The notes under the pieces: generated by a model
Database searches by the model: none
What the model was told of the DNA's origin: nothing
What the model saw: only the letters and a program-made list of their open reading frames with translations
Translations under genes and position numbers: made by a program
In this document: positions 48,503 through 56,901 of the stretch, in pieces
How the letters are laid out: every line of letters begins with the position of its first letter
Numbering within the stretch: the first letter of the stretch is position 1
Assembly: GCF_030440575.1 (NCBI RefSeq)
Contig: NZ_CP047189.1
Location: forward strand, 1 to 64,000
From: Corynebacterium ciconiae DSM 44920
Lineage (GTDB): Bacteria; Actinomycetota; Actinomycetes; Mycobacteriales; Mycobacteriaceae
Direction: 5' to 3'
DNA length: 64,000 nucleotides

Positions 48503-50862
48503 GCGTTGATCCGCGCCAGCAGGGCCACAAGCGCTTGGGCGGTGGCAGCCGGTTGCTCGTTCATCACCATGTGACCACAGCTAGGCAGCACCGTCACCTG
48601 CGCGTCGGGGTGCAGGGCGCGGAGCTGATCCAGCTGCTCAATGCCGAGCACCGCGTCCTCGGTACCCCACACCACACCCACGGGGATCCCATGGGTACGG
48701 CAGATGCGGGCACAGTGCCTAGCCGGTGCCATGCGCTGGGCGGCAGGTGTGCCCACGAGCGCGCGGGCGATGGCGGCAAAGGTGGTTGCCCGATCCTCAT
48801 GCTGCGCCCAGCGCAGTGAGACTTCCCGCTGCCGAGCACTAATGGACGATGGCTCATGCACTGCTGCATTGTCTGCCGCGGCCACCACCCGCGGATGCGA
48901 TAGCGCCATCGACCCTCGCCCCAGCACCGGCACGGCGGCGGCTGTGACTACTGGGGTGATCGAGCGAGAAAAGCCTGAGGGTGCCAGCAGTACTAATCCC
49001 GCACAGCGCGAAGGCTGGGCAGAGGCCATGCGTTGGACCAGTGCCCCACCCAGGGAATGCCCCACCAAGACCACCGGCCGGTCGGCACCAACAATCGCAT
49101 CTACCGCCTCCCATAGCGCCTGCACCATCTGCGGCAGACTATGTTCGCCCCGCAGCGCTGGGGTGGCACCGAAGCCTGGAATGTCGAGGCTCAGAATTTC
49201 TAGGGCTGAGCCCTCAGAAGAGGAAGCGCTCAGCTGCTCGCTGAGGGAATCGAAATCCTCCAGGCCGCGGCCAATGCCGTGGATACACACCACTGCAAGG
49301 GAGTCTGCGGCCGGTATGTGGCGATAGCGCACCGAGCCGTGGGAGGTGCTCAGCATTGTGGGTTCGGGCAGCGGTGCTGCCGCGGCGGTTGTGCTGGCGG
49401 GTGCGTCCGCGCGGATGGCAACAGCAGGGGCAAAGGCCATGTCTGTGCTGGGGTCGGTGCGCCGAAAGTCCAGTACCTCGCGCAGATAATCGTTGCGGAG
49501 AGTCCACGGGTCGGTGTCGGTGACACTGGGGAATTGGGCGATACCACGTTCGACATAGCCGCTGTGGAGATCAATGATGCGTCTGCGTGGTCCCGCCGGC
49601 GGAGTAGTGGGGCAAAAGGCGCCGTGGCCGTGGCGCCGCAGAAAGGTGATCATGCGCGCGAGATAGCGGCCCACCAGCTCGGCGCGGAGGGTGAAGGAAT
49701 CATTTACATAGCCGAGGGTGAAGGAGAAATTCGGTACCCCATCCAGGCACATGCCGCGCCAAGCGGTGGTCTCCTCAAGGGCTATGCGTGCACCATCGAC
49801 CGATAGAGTGATGCCGCCGAGGGGCAGTAGTTGAAGTCCGGTGGCTTTGATCAGCACATCCGCCTCCACCGCAGTGCCGCCTGTGGTGTGAACGTGCTGG
49901 GTGCTGATGTGGTCGATGCTGTCGGTGAGCACGGTGATCTCGCCGCTGGCGATGGCGTGGAAGAGGTCCCCATCGGGTACTCGGCACACCCGCTGGCTCC
50001 AGAGAGGATAGCGGGCCTGATAGTGCGTGGCCTCCAGCTCATCGCCAATGATGGCCCGGCGGTGACGCGAGAGAGTGCGGTTAACGGTGTTCTCCGCGAA
50101 GTGGGAGGCCTTCAATGTGAGCGCCTGGGTGCCGATGGCTCGCCATCGATCCAGAGTGTCCACCACTCGCTGTGGCAATACTGACCGTGCGGGCCCTAAA
50201 GGATTGGTGTTGGGCATTACCGCGGTGTGATTGACGGTGCGTTGGATGAGCGTCACCTGCCGGGCGGTGGCGGCAAGTGCTGGGGCGAGGGTGACGGCCG
50301 TGGCGCCGGAGCCAACGATAGCCACCGCTGCGTCGCTGAGGTTCAGACCTTCTGGCCAGAACTGTGGATCTACGATTCTGCCGGCGAAATTCTCCTCTCC
50401 AGGCAGCACCGGCTGGTGGGAGTGGGCGTGGTCATAATAACCGGCGGCAGCGTGGAGGAAATGAGCACTGAGCTCGTGGCAGGTGCCGGTGTGTGCGTCC
50501 ACATACTGCAGCTTCCAGCGCTGGGTGGAGCTGTCATAGTTGGCGGAGCGTACGTGGGCGCCGAAGTGCATGTGGGAGGTGAGATCGAAGCGCTCGGCGG
50601 TGTGACGCAGATAGGCGAGAATCTCCTCGCCAGTACCCAAGGGCCTGCTGCCGGTCCAAGAGGAAAAGGAGAAGCAGTAGCTATCGATATCGGAATCGCT
50701 GCGCAGTCCTGGATAGGAGAAGGTGTGCCACGTGCCGCCGAGATCATCCGCCGCATCGAGGATGATCCAGCTGAGTCCGGGGATCTGGGAGAGATAGTGG
50801 GCGGTGGCGATTCCGGAGATGCCGGCGCCGATGATGGCTACGTCTACATGGTGGGCGGACAC
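48499..50862 (-). CDS. Fusion of Baeyer-Villiger-type flavin monooxygenase and alpha/beta hydrolase
   Basis: 787 residues in two parts. Residues 1 to about 490: flavin monooxygenase with FAD site IIGAGISGIATAHYL, NADPH site IVGSGATAVTLAPAL near 184, and GGTWHTFSYPGLRSDSDID. Residues about 510-787: alpha/beta hydrolase with VCIHGIGRGLEDFD, nucleophile GHSLGGALV near 597, acid in WGTEDAVLG and His in CGHMVMNE. The sequence at the Baeyer-Villiger fingerprint reads FAGRIVDPQFWP, with Asp where the family has His. A plausible design is ketone to ester, then ester hydrolysis in one chain. Substrate unknown. Confidence 0.85.
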   Translation of the reverse strand: MSAHHVDVAIIGAGISGIATAHYLSQIPGLSWIILDAADDLGGTWHTFSYPGLRSDSDIDSYCFSFSSWTGSRPLGTGEEILAYLRHTAERFDLTSHMHFGAHVRSANYDSSTQRWKLQYVDAHTGTCHELSAHFLHAAAGYYDHAHSHQPVLPGEENFAGRIVDPQFWPEGLNLSDAAVAIVGSGATAVTLAPALAATARQVTLIQRTVNHTAVMPNTNPLGPARSVLPQRVVDTLDRWRAIGTQALTLKASHFAENTVNRTLSRHRRAIIGDELEATHYQARYPLWSQRVCRVPDGDLFHAIASGEITVLTDSIDHISTQHVHTTGGTAVEADVLIKATGLQLLPLGGITLSVDGARIALEETTAWRGMCLDGVPNFSFTLGYVNDSFTLRAELVGRYLARMITFLRRHGHGAFCPTTPPAGPRRRIIDLHSGYVERGIAQFPSVTDTDPWTLRNDYLREVLDFRRTDPSTDMAFAPAVAIRADAPASTTAAAAPLPEPTMLSTSHGSVRYRHIPAADSLAVVCIHGIGRGLEDFDSLSEQLSASSSEGSALEILSLDIPGFGATPALRGEHSLPQMVQALWEAVDAIVGADRPVVLVGHSLGGALVQRMASAQPSRCAGLVLLAPSGFSRSITPVVTAAAVPVLGRGSMALSHPRVVAAADNAAVHEPSSISARQREVSLRWAQHEDRATTFAAIARALVGTPAAQRMAPARHCARICRTHGIPVGVVWGTEDAVLGIEQLDQLRALHPDAQVTVLPSCGHMVMNEQPAATAQALVALLARINA

Positions 50863-51173
50863 GTCTAACCTGCTTTGTGCTCAGGGCCGATGAGGCGCTT
50901 GGAGGAGAAGATCGCGAGAGGATCACTCGCTATCTTAAACAGTGATCAATTCTGGGAGGGTGCGGAGGTTGCGAGGAATAGCTCACGTTGTAGGGGCTGT
51001 CTACCCTAGGGTGATGCCGCCCGTGGATCCTTCCGTGGAGTGCGGCGAGGGCCCGTGGGCAAGGGGCTGGGCGTTGGCGCTAGTGATCGGTGTTTTATGT
51101 GTCAAGTGTTTATGTGAATAAGAATTGAATTCGCAGTTTGTTAGGGCGAAGAAAAGTGGCTACTCCTCCAACA

Positions 51174-51193
51174 ATACCCCCGTATGGGGGTGT
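51174..51193. promoter_or_regulatory. G/C-tract dyad resembling CsoR-family operators
   Basis: AATACCCCCGTATGGGGGTG: paired ACCCCC and GGGGGT around GTAT. CsoR/FrmR-type regulators bind G-tract dyads of this general form. Which transcript it would control is not clear. Confidence 0.35.
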
Positions 51194-51313
51194 TATGTAA
51201 CGGTCACAGGCTCGCCACATTGACGGGGAAGTAATGAACTGGCAAAGTCTTTTTTAGCCGTTGAGGTAGACGGTTACCCGCCCGGCAGGCATGATCTTTT
51301 CGGAGGTCAGCGC

Positions 51314-51331
51314 GTGTTGTGGTGGAAATAG
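51314..51331 (+). CDS. Possible leader peptide MLWWK
   Basis: GTG TTG TGG TGG AAA TAG, seven bases after GGAGG (51302-51306), and 38 bases before a strong terminator. Two tandem Trp codons before a terminator resemble a Trp attenuator, but no trp gene follows; may be chance. Confidence 0.2.
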   Translation: MLWWK

Positions 51332-51368
51332 TGTAGTCCGTTGGGGTGGGTGCCCCGCGGATGAAATT

Positions 51369-51421
51369 AAAAGGATTCGGTGCTCGTTTTGAGGGAATGC
51401 GGGTACCGAATCCTTTTCTTT
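51369..51421 (+). terminator. Strong orphan terminator upstream of luxS
   Basis: Arms AAAAGGATTCGGT and ACCGAATCCTTTT with a 23-base loop, followed by CTTTTGC. A-rich 5' side and T-rich 3' side make it potentially bidirectional. No protein gene ends into it from either side within 500 bases. Confidence 0.8.
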
Positions 51422-51549
51422 TGCTTAATGAAGCTTAGGAATAGCATTTGTATAAGAGAAATATGCTCAGCCTCTTCCTAGTCGGCTGCGGCGAAATGGC
51501 AATAGCTGCCGCGAGATGACATTGCCCGAGGGGATGGGGTTGTTGGGGC

Positions 51550-51567
51550 GAGGTGGCGTCGATAAGC
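51550..51567 (+). repeat. Dispersed repeat, copy E (exact)
   Basis: Exact GAGGTGGCGTCGATAAGC, 17 bases before the luxS McbR operator. Confidence 0.65.
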
Positions 51568-51583
51568 GCGTGCAGTCTCCCAC

Positions 51584-51599
51584 TAGACAGGGTGGTCTA
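51584..51599. promoter_or_regulatory. McbR-type operator (exact) at luxS
   Basis: TAGACAGGGTGGTCTA fits TAGAC-N6-GTCTA exactly, ending 16 bases before the luxS ATG, where it would overlap the core promoter (possible -10 TAGGCT at 51603). Confidence 0.8.
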
Positions 51600-51615
51600 C
51601 GGTAGGCTGGTGGCC

Positions 51616-52077
51616 ATGACTGACCGTATGAATGTGGAATCGTTCAACCTAGATCACACCAAGGTGGCCGCGCCCTATGTGCGCATCGCGGATCACAAGG
51701 AGCTTCCCGGCGGGGACGTGCTGATCAAATACGATGTGCGCTTTAGCCAGCCCAATAAGGGGCACCTCGAGATGCCCGCCATTCACTCGATTGAGCACCT
51801 CACCGCCGAGCACATGCGCAATCACACCGACAAGCTCATCGATTTCTCCCCCATGGGCTGCCAAACCGGGTTCTACGCCCTCATGCTTGGGGTGGAACCA
51901 GAAGAGTTTTATGGACTGCTCGAGCAGACCCTGCGCGATATTCTCGACGCCACCGAGGTGCCCGCCGCCAATGAAGTGCAGTGCGGATGGGGCGCCAACC
52001 ACTCGCTGAATGATGCTCAGCAGGCCGTGCGCAGCTTCCTCGAGCACCGCTCCGAGTGGGAGACTGTAGACGCCTAG
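51616..52077 (+). CDS. luxS: S-ribosylhomocysteine lyase LuxS
   Basis: Splits S-ribosylhomocysteine into homocysteine and the autoinducer-2 precursor, completing recycling of S-adenosylhomocysteine. 153 residues from ATG 51616. Metal ligands HSIEH (HxxEH) near 56 and Cys in VQCGWGANH; catalytic Cys in MGCQTGFY. Upstream frame extension is unsupported. The McbR operator at its promoter ties it to methionine metabolism, since the McbR effector is S-adenosylhomocysteine. The next gene starts 37 bases later. Confidence 0.96.
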   Translation: MTDRMNVESFNLDHTKVAAPYVRIADHKELPGGDVLIKYDVRFSQPNKGHLEMPAIHSIEHLTAEHMRNHTDKLIDFSPMGCQTGFYALMLGVEPEEFYGLLEQTLRDILDATEVPAANEVQCGWGANHSLNDAQQAVRSFLEHRSEWETVDA

Positions 52078-52114
52078 CAGCCGGCACGCCCGCGGATCTG
52101 GCTAGCATGAACAC

Positions 52115-52630
52115 ATGGCTACCATCATCCCCATCGGCGATAAGACCCCGCAGATTCACCCCACCGCTTGGGTGGCGCCCAATGCCACCCTCATCGGTGA
52201 TGTGGTGATCGGCGAAGAGGCCAGCGTGTTCTATGGCTGCGTGCTGCGGGCGGATATTAATTCGCTCCGAGTGGGCGCTCGCAGCAATATCCAAGACAAC
52301 TCGGTGCTGCACGTGGATCGCGATGCACCCTGCACCCTCGGCGAGGACGTGACGGTGGGGCACATGAGTCTCGTGCACGGCACCACCGTGGCCGATGCTT
52401 GCCTGATCGGCATGCACTCCACTCTGTTATCGGGATCCAGCGTGGGCACCGGCAGCCTTGTGGCGGCCGGTGCCGTGGTACTGGAGGGGCAAGAGATTCC
52501 CGCCGGCTCACTTGCCGCGGGAGTTCCGGCGAAAGTTCGGCGCCAGCTTGACGAAGGCGACCGCGAGCACTTCATCGCCCATGCCGGCCGCTACGTAGAA
52601 ACGGCCCAACTTCAAGAAGCGCCCCTCTAA
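52115..52630 (+). CDS. Gamma carbonic anhydrase family protein
   Basis: 171 residues of left-handed beta-helix hexapeptide repeats (WVAPNATLIGDVVIGEEASV and on). The zinc histidines of the Cam fold are present: His in NSVLHVD (about 68), and VGHMSLVHG with two His five apart (about 86 and 91). Members hydrate CO2 or act as acyl transferases (PaaY/YrdA type); lacking the Cam acidic loop, activity is not certain. Cytosolic, probably trimeric. May be cotranscribed with luxS. Confidence 0.88.
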   Translation: MATIIPIGDKTPQIHPTAWVAPNATLIGDVVIGEEASVFYGCVLRADINSLRVGARSNIQDNSVLHVDRDAPCTLGEDVTVGHMSLVHGTTVADACLIGMHSTLLSGSSVGTGSLVAAGAVVLEGQEIPAGSLAAGVPAKVRRQLDEGDREHFIAHAGRYVETAQLQEAPL

Positions 52631-52664
52631 AGCTTTCTCGCCCCTGTGACCTCACACAGGTCGA

Positions 52665-52710
52665 AGCCCCCTGTCCGCGATGCGCTCGTGCGCTCAGCGG
52701 ACAAGGGGCT
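52665..52710. terminator. Large stem-loop between convergent genes
   Basis: AGCCCCCTGTCCGC (52665-52678) pairs with GCGGACAAGGGGCT (52697-52710) with one mismatch; the loop repeats GCGCTCGTGCGCTC. No T-tract, so bidirectional termination is inferred from position. Confidence 0.55.
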
Positions 52711-52802
52711 GATGTATGGATGGGTGGGGTGCTAGAGCAGAAGAGCCGTGAGGAGCCTGGCGCCTGGGTGCTGGGACGCCATGCATCCTCGGGCTCTGTG
52801 CT

Positions 52803-54131
52803 CTAGGTGGTTTGGCGGCGGCGTCGCGTGCGGCGGCGGCGCGTGGTGGTGATCCGGCGCTTCGGGAAGAGCCGCTCGGAGATCAGCGTGGGGTCGGTGA
52901 ACAACGGCCGCACGGCAATCGCCCGAGCCGCAGAGGTGTAGGTGCCCTGCAGGTTATCGCAGTAGACCACCTCGTGGCTGTGTCCGGCCTCGCGGAGAGC
53001 GGAGCGAACGATCTCGACTGCGCGCGGGTCGTGGGCGAAGGCGCAACCAGTGACAATCACGGTGGTTACATCCAGCCCAGCGGCCATAGTGCAGGCGATC
53101 GAGCCCAGCAGGCGGGCGCGTTCATCCAGCAAGCCGCGGGCAGCCTCGGCCCGCTCATCATCAGACTCGGCGAGCTCCACCATTCCGCACAGCGAGGCGG
53201 TCTTGATGCCACGGCGGCCTGCGGCAGCCAAGAAGCCACGGGTGGAGAGCACTTCGTGTGCATCGCAGCTGTGGATCTCATGGCCAGCGGAGGACTCGCA
53301 GGTGTCGAAACCGAGCAGTTCCGAATCCGGAAGCGGCAGGCGGGTGGCACCGGAGACGCCATGGGTGCTGGTCCAGGCCGCGCCGACGGTATCGCCCGCG
53401 GCGAGAACAGCCACCTGGTGCGGGGACTTGGTCTGTGCCAGACACGCGCCACGCTCCAGATACTGGGCCAGCACGGTGCCGGTGGCCAGATCCTCCACAT
53501 CCACAGGGACCCCGAAGGCCTCGGTGAAGGGGTGCAGGATGTCCACATCGCGCCAATACCATTCGGCGTTGGTCACAGTCCCACGATCCACTCGGGCTGG
53601 GACCATGATGCCGATAGCGGCGAGCGGCAATGCGTGCTCGGCCACCAGGGTGCGAAGTTCGGCGATCATGGTGTCCACGAAGTGGGCGGGATTAGTGGTG
53701 GCAGGGTCCAGAGTGATGGTTTGATCCACCACCAGATCCGCGCGGGTGCCGTACAGCGCCACGTGGAATCCATGCGGATCGATGGCGATGGCGGCATGCA
53801 GCCACGGCGACGGAGACAGCTCGATCGGGATACGCGGACGGCCCGGGCCGCGAGGAACGATGAGGTCCGGGCGTTCACGCACCAGCCGCGATTCGATCAG
53901 CGTGGTCACCGCGCGGGTGATGGTCGGCTGACTGAGCTCGGCGGCTTCGATGAGGTCCTGACGGATCATCTGGGTGCCCTGTTGAAGGACGGATAGACAG
54001 CGGCTTAGAGGGGTATCCGCCGTATACACAAAGGTTTGACCTGCCAAGGGGGAAAGGACGCTGATGTCTTCCTTGACTGGTGTATGTGTTGCGGGGGATT
54101 TCATGCGAGTCATTCTATGCATAGGCTTCAT
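52803..54131 (-). CDS. ROK family transcriptional regulator (degenerate sugar site)
   Basis: 442 residues. N-terminal winged helix (about 45-95) with LSQPTITRAVTTLIESRLV, then a ROK domain with PRGPGRPRIPIELSP and AAIGIMVPARVD. The ROK zinc motif (CxCGxxGC) and the clear ATP/sugar motifs are not recognisable (AAGDTVGAAWTSTHG stands in their place), so kinase activity is unlikely. The last 20 residues are an Arg-rich tail (RRRRTRRRR). In-frame ATGs at 54122, 54113 and 54104 could be the true start. Regulated genes unknown. Confidence 0.8.
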   Translation of the reverse strand: MKPMHRMTRMKSPATHTPVKEDISVLSPLAGQTFVYTADTPLSRCLSVLQQGTQMIRQDLIEAAELSQPTITRAVTTLIESRLVRERPDLIVPRGPGRPRIPIELSPSPWLHAAIAIDPHGFHVALYGTRADLVVDQTITLDPATTNPAHFVDTMIAELRTLVAEHALPLAAIGIMVPARVDRGTVTNAEWYWRDVDILHPFTEAFGVPVDVEDLATGTVLAQYLERGACLAQTKSPHQVAVLAAGDTVGAAWTSTHGVSGATRLPLPDSELLGFDTCESSAGHEIHSCDAHEVLSTRGFLAAAGRRGIKTASLCGMVELAESDDERAEAARGLLDERARLLGSIACTMAAGLDVTTVIVTGCAFAHDPRAVEIVRSALREAGHSHEVVYCDNLQGTYTSAARAIAVRPLFTDPTLISERLFPKRRITTTRRRRTRRRRQTT

Positions 54132-54932
54132 AGACCACGAAAACGGCGATTGGTGTTTACAGTGTTCTCAGGTTCCTCTCATTTCGGTGTGCTGCGCTGG
54201 GACTTTAGGTTTCCACGGCAATATTTATAGTGACCTGCTACTGTGCGTGTGCACAGGTGTAATATTCCGTCATTTCGCTGGTGACTGAACTAACGCCCAA
54301 GCTACACATATGGGGGTAATGTCGGATGTCTCAGGGACCTATCAGGGCCATGAAGCCTTCCACATGAGATGACCGCTTAATAATTAGGAATTAACACTAG
54401 AGAGCTCGCTGTAACGACAGTGGAGTTCCGGCCCAGAGAACCTACTGCACATACATGTCGCATCCACAAATTCATCTCGATGGTGAGGGGGATGGGGGTA
54501 CAGATGAAGGAAAGCTGAGATGCCCACTGAGGCACGAGCCGCATCGCTGCCACGGTGGGTCCGCCACGGGGCTGAGATATCGCTAAGTATGAGAACACGA
54601 CGAGGGGCTCGTGGAAGGGCGGCACACGGGCCCACTCCAGCCGCTGTGTGATCGAGGGTGTGTGAAGCCTAACCACATGAAAACGATGGAACAGCGAAAG
54701 GGTGATTGGTGGATTCAGGATCCGCTGCCTCGAAGTAGAAACTAGCCCCCTGAGCGCACGAGCGCTGCTGGATAGGATTCACGCCCGCACAAAGAAAGCA
54801 GGCCTAGGACTAGGCGCCCCTTATCGCCCAGCGGCGTCCGCTGCGTGCGGGGAAGGGCGCGCTTGCGGTGACAATGCGTGGATCACCCGCGTGGTCTCCT
54901 GGCCGGGCCCGCGCAGCTCTCGTCGGTGCTGC
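54132..54932. other. Gene-poor 800-bp intergenic region
   Basis: Contains the ROK regulator promoter at the left. Short open frames on both strands lack ribosome binding sites and recognisable sequence. No tRNA, repeat array or insertion sequence end is seen. Confidence 0.4.
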
Positions 54933-55709
54933 TTAGTCTTGCCGTAGCCCTTCGCGAACGTGTGCCACGAGGGCGGGCAGTGCCTCCTGGGCGGTGGCGC
55001 GTATGAACACGTCCACCTGCGGGGTGAGCTCGGTGGTTTGGGGAGAGATTTCTACAAGCTTCGCGCCCATGTGTGCAGCGATGAGCGGCAGGGAGGCGGC
55101 GGGCTGGACAATGCCGGAGGTGCCCACGATCACCACGAGGTCGGCGGTGGCCATGCGTTCTTCTGCGGCTTGCCACTGCTTCTGGGGCAGCGGTTCGCCG
55201 AACCACACCACCCCGGGCCGAATGAGGTTGCCGCATAGCGAGCAGCTAGGCGGGCTCAGCCGCGGGCTGGGCGCACCGGGCAAGGTGGGAGTGCGGGCGG
55301 GTTTGCCGCACATGCAGCAGCGAAAGGCGAAGAGCGAGCCGTGCAGGTGGGTGGGGTTGCGGGAGTTGCCCCGCTCGTGCAGGTTGTCGATGTTTTGGGT
55401 GGTCACGTGCACATCTTGGAGTCGCTCCCATTCGCCGATCGCAAGATGCCCAGCGTGCGGGTAGGCGTTGCTCGCCAGCCGTGCCCGCCACAAATACCAG
55501 GCCCACATGGGCTCGGGGTCGCGTGCCCACGCATCGATAGAGGCCATGGCCTGCGGGTCCACATGGTCCCACAGGCCGGACTCGGCAGAGCGATACACCT
55601 CCAGCCCGGAGTCGGCGCTCATGCCCGCGCCGGTGAATACCTCGATGCGTTCGGAGTGAAGGGCGAGGTCTCCGGCGGTGGCGATGCTGCTGTGGTCTAT
55701 AGCTTCCAT
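54933..55709 (-). CDS. Sirtuin (NAD-dependent protein deacylase)
   Basis: 258 residues. NAD site GAGMSADSGLEVYR (about 27-40), TQNIDNLHERG (about 104), catalytic His in HLHGSLFAF (about 123), and zinc cysteines CCMCGK and CSLCGN. The YLWR sequence (Y-x-x-R, about 72-75) matches the acid-acyl-binding pair of desuccinylating class III sirtuins such as CobB. Removes acyl groups from lysines using NAD. Last gene of the leftward cstA operon, one base after arsA. Confidence 0.92.
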   Translation of the reverse strand: MEAIDHSSIATAGDLALHSERIEVFTGAGMSADSGLEVYRSAESGLWDHVDPQAMASIDAWARDPEPMWAWYLWRARLASNAYPHAGHLAIGEWERLQDVHVTTQNIDNLHERGNSRNPTHLHGSLFAFRCCMCGKPARTPTLPGAPSPRLSPPSCSLCGNLIRPGVVWFGEPLPQKQWQAAEERMATADLVVIVGTSGIVQPAASLPLIAAHMGAKLVEISPQTTELTPQVDVFIRATAQEALPALVAHVREGLRQD

Positions 55710-55710
55710 G

Positions 55711-56619
55711 CTAGATAAGTCGGGCGATCTCTCCCGGCTCGGCGCTCAGCAGCAGTGGCAGGCGCTGCTGCTTCACATCCACCTTTTGATCAAGCTCAGC
55801 AATATAGCTGGCCTCCTGCTCGGCGCGGGCGGCGAGGAACGCGCCCTGGTCGGTGGGGGAGCAGCGGTTGATGTACACCCCACCCACATTCACGCCCAAG
55901 TGCTGCAGGGTGTGGTAGAGCTCGATGGATTCACTCACCGGCATTTTCTCGGGGAGAGTCACCAAGCCGAAGGAGGTGGTGGCTGGGTCTTGGATGACCT
56001 CGCGGAAGCGGTTGAATAGGTGCTTGCGGCGGGTGAGGATGCCGCGGATCTCGGCGTCGCGGCTGCGTTCTTTCTCCCCAGAGAAGCCGCGCACGATCTC
56101 GCCGAATTTTTCGGATTGTCCGCGCCGCTTGAGTAGCCCATCGGTCCACGCCCCGAGGAGCTCGGGCAGGGCGAGCAGCCGCGAGGTGTGCCCAGTGGGC
56201 GCGGTGTCAATGACGATGTGGCTGAAGGTTTCGCGGTGGTTGAGCACCACATCGGCGATCCGCTCGAGCAGGGCGGCCTCGTGGGTGCCGGGGGAGGTGC
56301 GCGCCAGGGTGAGATGTTTGCGCACCTCACCGTGGAGCCGCTCCGGCATCATGGTGCGCATGGTGTCTTCCACCTTGGCGATGTGGCTGTTGGCGGCCTC
56401 GGTGGGGTCCAGTTCCATCGCGGAGAGCGTGGATGTCAGCGCGGTCGGGGAATCGCTCAGGGTGGCGTCGAAAATGTGCCCAATATTGTGGGCTGGGTCG
56501 GTGGAAACAAGCAGGGTGGGCTGGGTGTCGCTGAGTCGCAGCGCGGTGGCAGCGGCGAGGGTGGTTTTACCCACCCCGCCTTTGCCGCCGAAGAAGATCA
56601 CGGGGGTGTCTAGCAGCAT
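55711..56619 (-). CDS. ArsA/Get3-like P-loop ATPase
   Basis: 302 residues. Deviant Walker A FFGGKGGVGKTTLA at the N-terminus, VSTDPAHNIGHIF (switch I), and VIDTAPTGHTSRLLALP (switch II) place it in the ArsA/GET3 family. These ATPases act in arsenite export or in handling tail-anchored or metal cargo; no arsB or arsR is near, so arsenic resistance is unlikely. It has only one ATPase domain and would dimerise. Its start overlaps the cory-CC-star gene by ten bases, suggesting a functional pair. Confidence 0.87.
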   Translation of the reverse strand: MLLDTPVIFFGGKGGVGKTTLAAATALRLSDTQPTLLVSTDPAHNIGHIFDATLSDSPTALTSTLSAMELDPTEAANSHIAKVEDTMRTMMPERLHGEVRKHLTLARTSPGTHEAALLERIADVVLNHRETFSHIVIDTAPTGHTSRLLALPELLGAWTDGLLKRRGQSEKFGEIVRGFSGEKERSRDAEIRGILTRRKHLFNRFREVIQDPATTSFGLVTLPEKMPVSESIELYHTLQHLGVNVGGVYINRCSPTDQGAFLAARAEQEASYIAELDQKVDVKQQRLPLLLSAEPGEIARLI

Positions 56620-56885
56620 TGGATGTGCTCCACGGGTGAGTGCTCCAGGCCCATGCGGGTGTGCCAGGCGTGGAAGTCCTCGTAGATGATGGGAAGAAGT
56701 TCGATGGTGTAGAAGCTGGCGGGGTTGTCGATGCCGAGGGCCTCGGACAGCACGAGCATCATGAAGAGGTCGTCTTCTTCCCGCTGGGCTTGGGCGAAAG
56801 TGGCGCGGTAGGGGGAGACATAAAACTCCTCCATGCCGCGGCCCACCTTCTTGATCGCGTCGAGAAACTGTGCGGGCCAGGCCAT
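56610..56885 (-). CDS. Cory-CC-star protein (ends in Cys-Cys)
   Basis: 91 residues from ATG 56885 (MAWPAQFLDAIKKVGRGMEE), preceded by GAGG. It ends HIQCC directly before the stop, the feature that names the cory-CC-star family. Soluble, acidic, with RATFAQAQREEDDLFMMLVL in the middle. It lies 16 bases after cstA and overlaps the ATPase gene by ten. The enterobacterial CstA partners YbdD/YjiX, as I recall, also end in Cys-Cys, so this may be the corynebacterial counterpart. Function not established. Confidence 0.8.
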   Translation of the reverse strand: MAWPAQFLDAIKKVGRGMEEFYVSPYRATFAQAQREEDDLFMMLVLSEALGIDNPASFYTIELLPIIYEDFHAWHTRMGLEHSPVEHIQCC

Positions 56886-56901
56886 GGTGGATATCGCCTC
56901 G

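Larger units (their letters stand above)
50863..51615. other. Large intergenic region upstream of luxS
   Basis: About 750 bases without a supported protein gene. It holds a CCCCC/GGGGG dyad (51174-51193), a possible five-codon leader (51314-51331), a strong stem-loop with T-tract (51369-51421), a dispersed repeat copy (51550-51567) and an McbR operator (51584-51599). Confidence 0.6.

Noticed and set aside
51314..51421. A functional tryptophan attenuator
   Set aside because: Tandem Trp codons and a terminator are there, but no tryptophan gene follows; kept only as a weak candidate leader.
54377..54676. Minus-strand open frame in the 800-bp gap
   Set aside because: No ribosome binding site, composition unlike a real protein, no recognisable motif.
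54702..54947. Small plus-strand gene before the sirtuin
   Set aside because: Weak start, no ribosome binding site, overlaps the sirtuin 3' end, no family resemblance.
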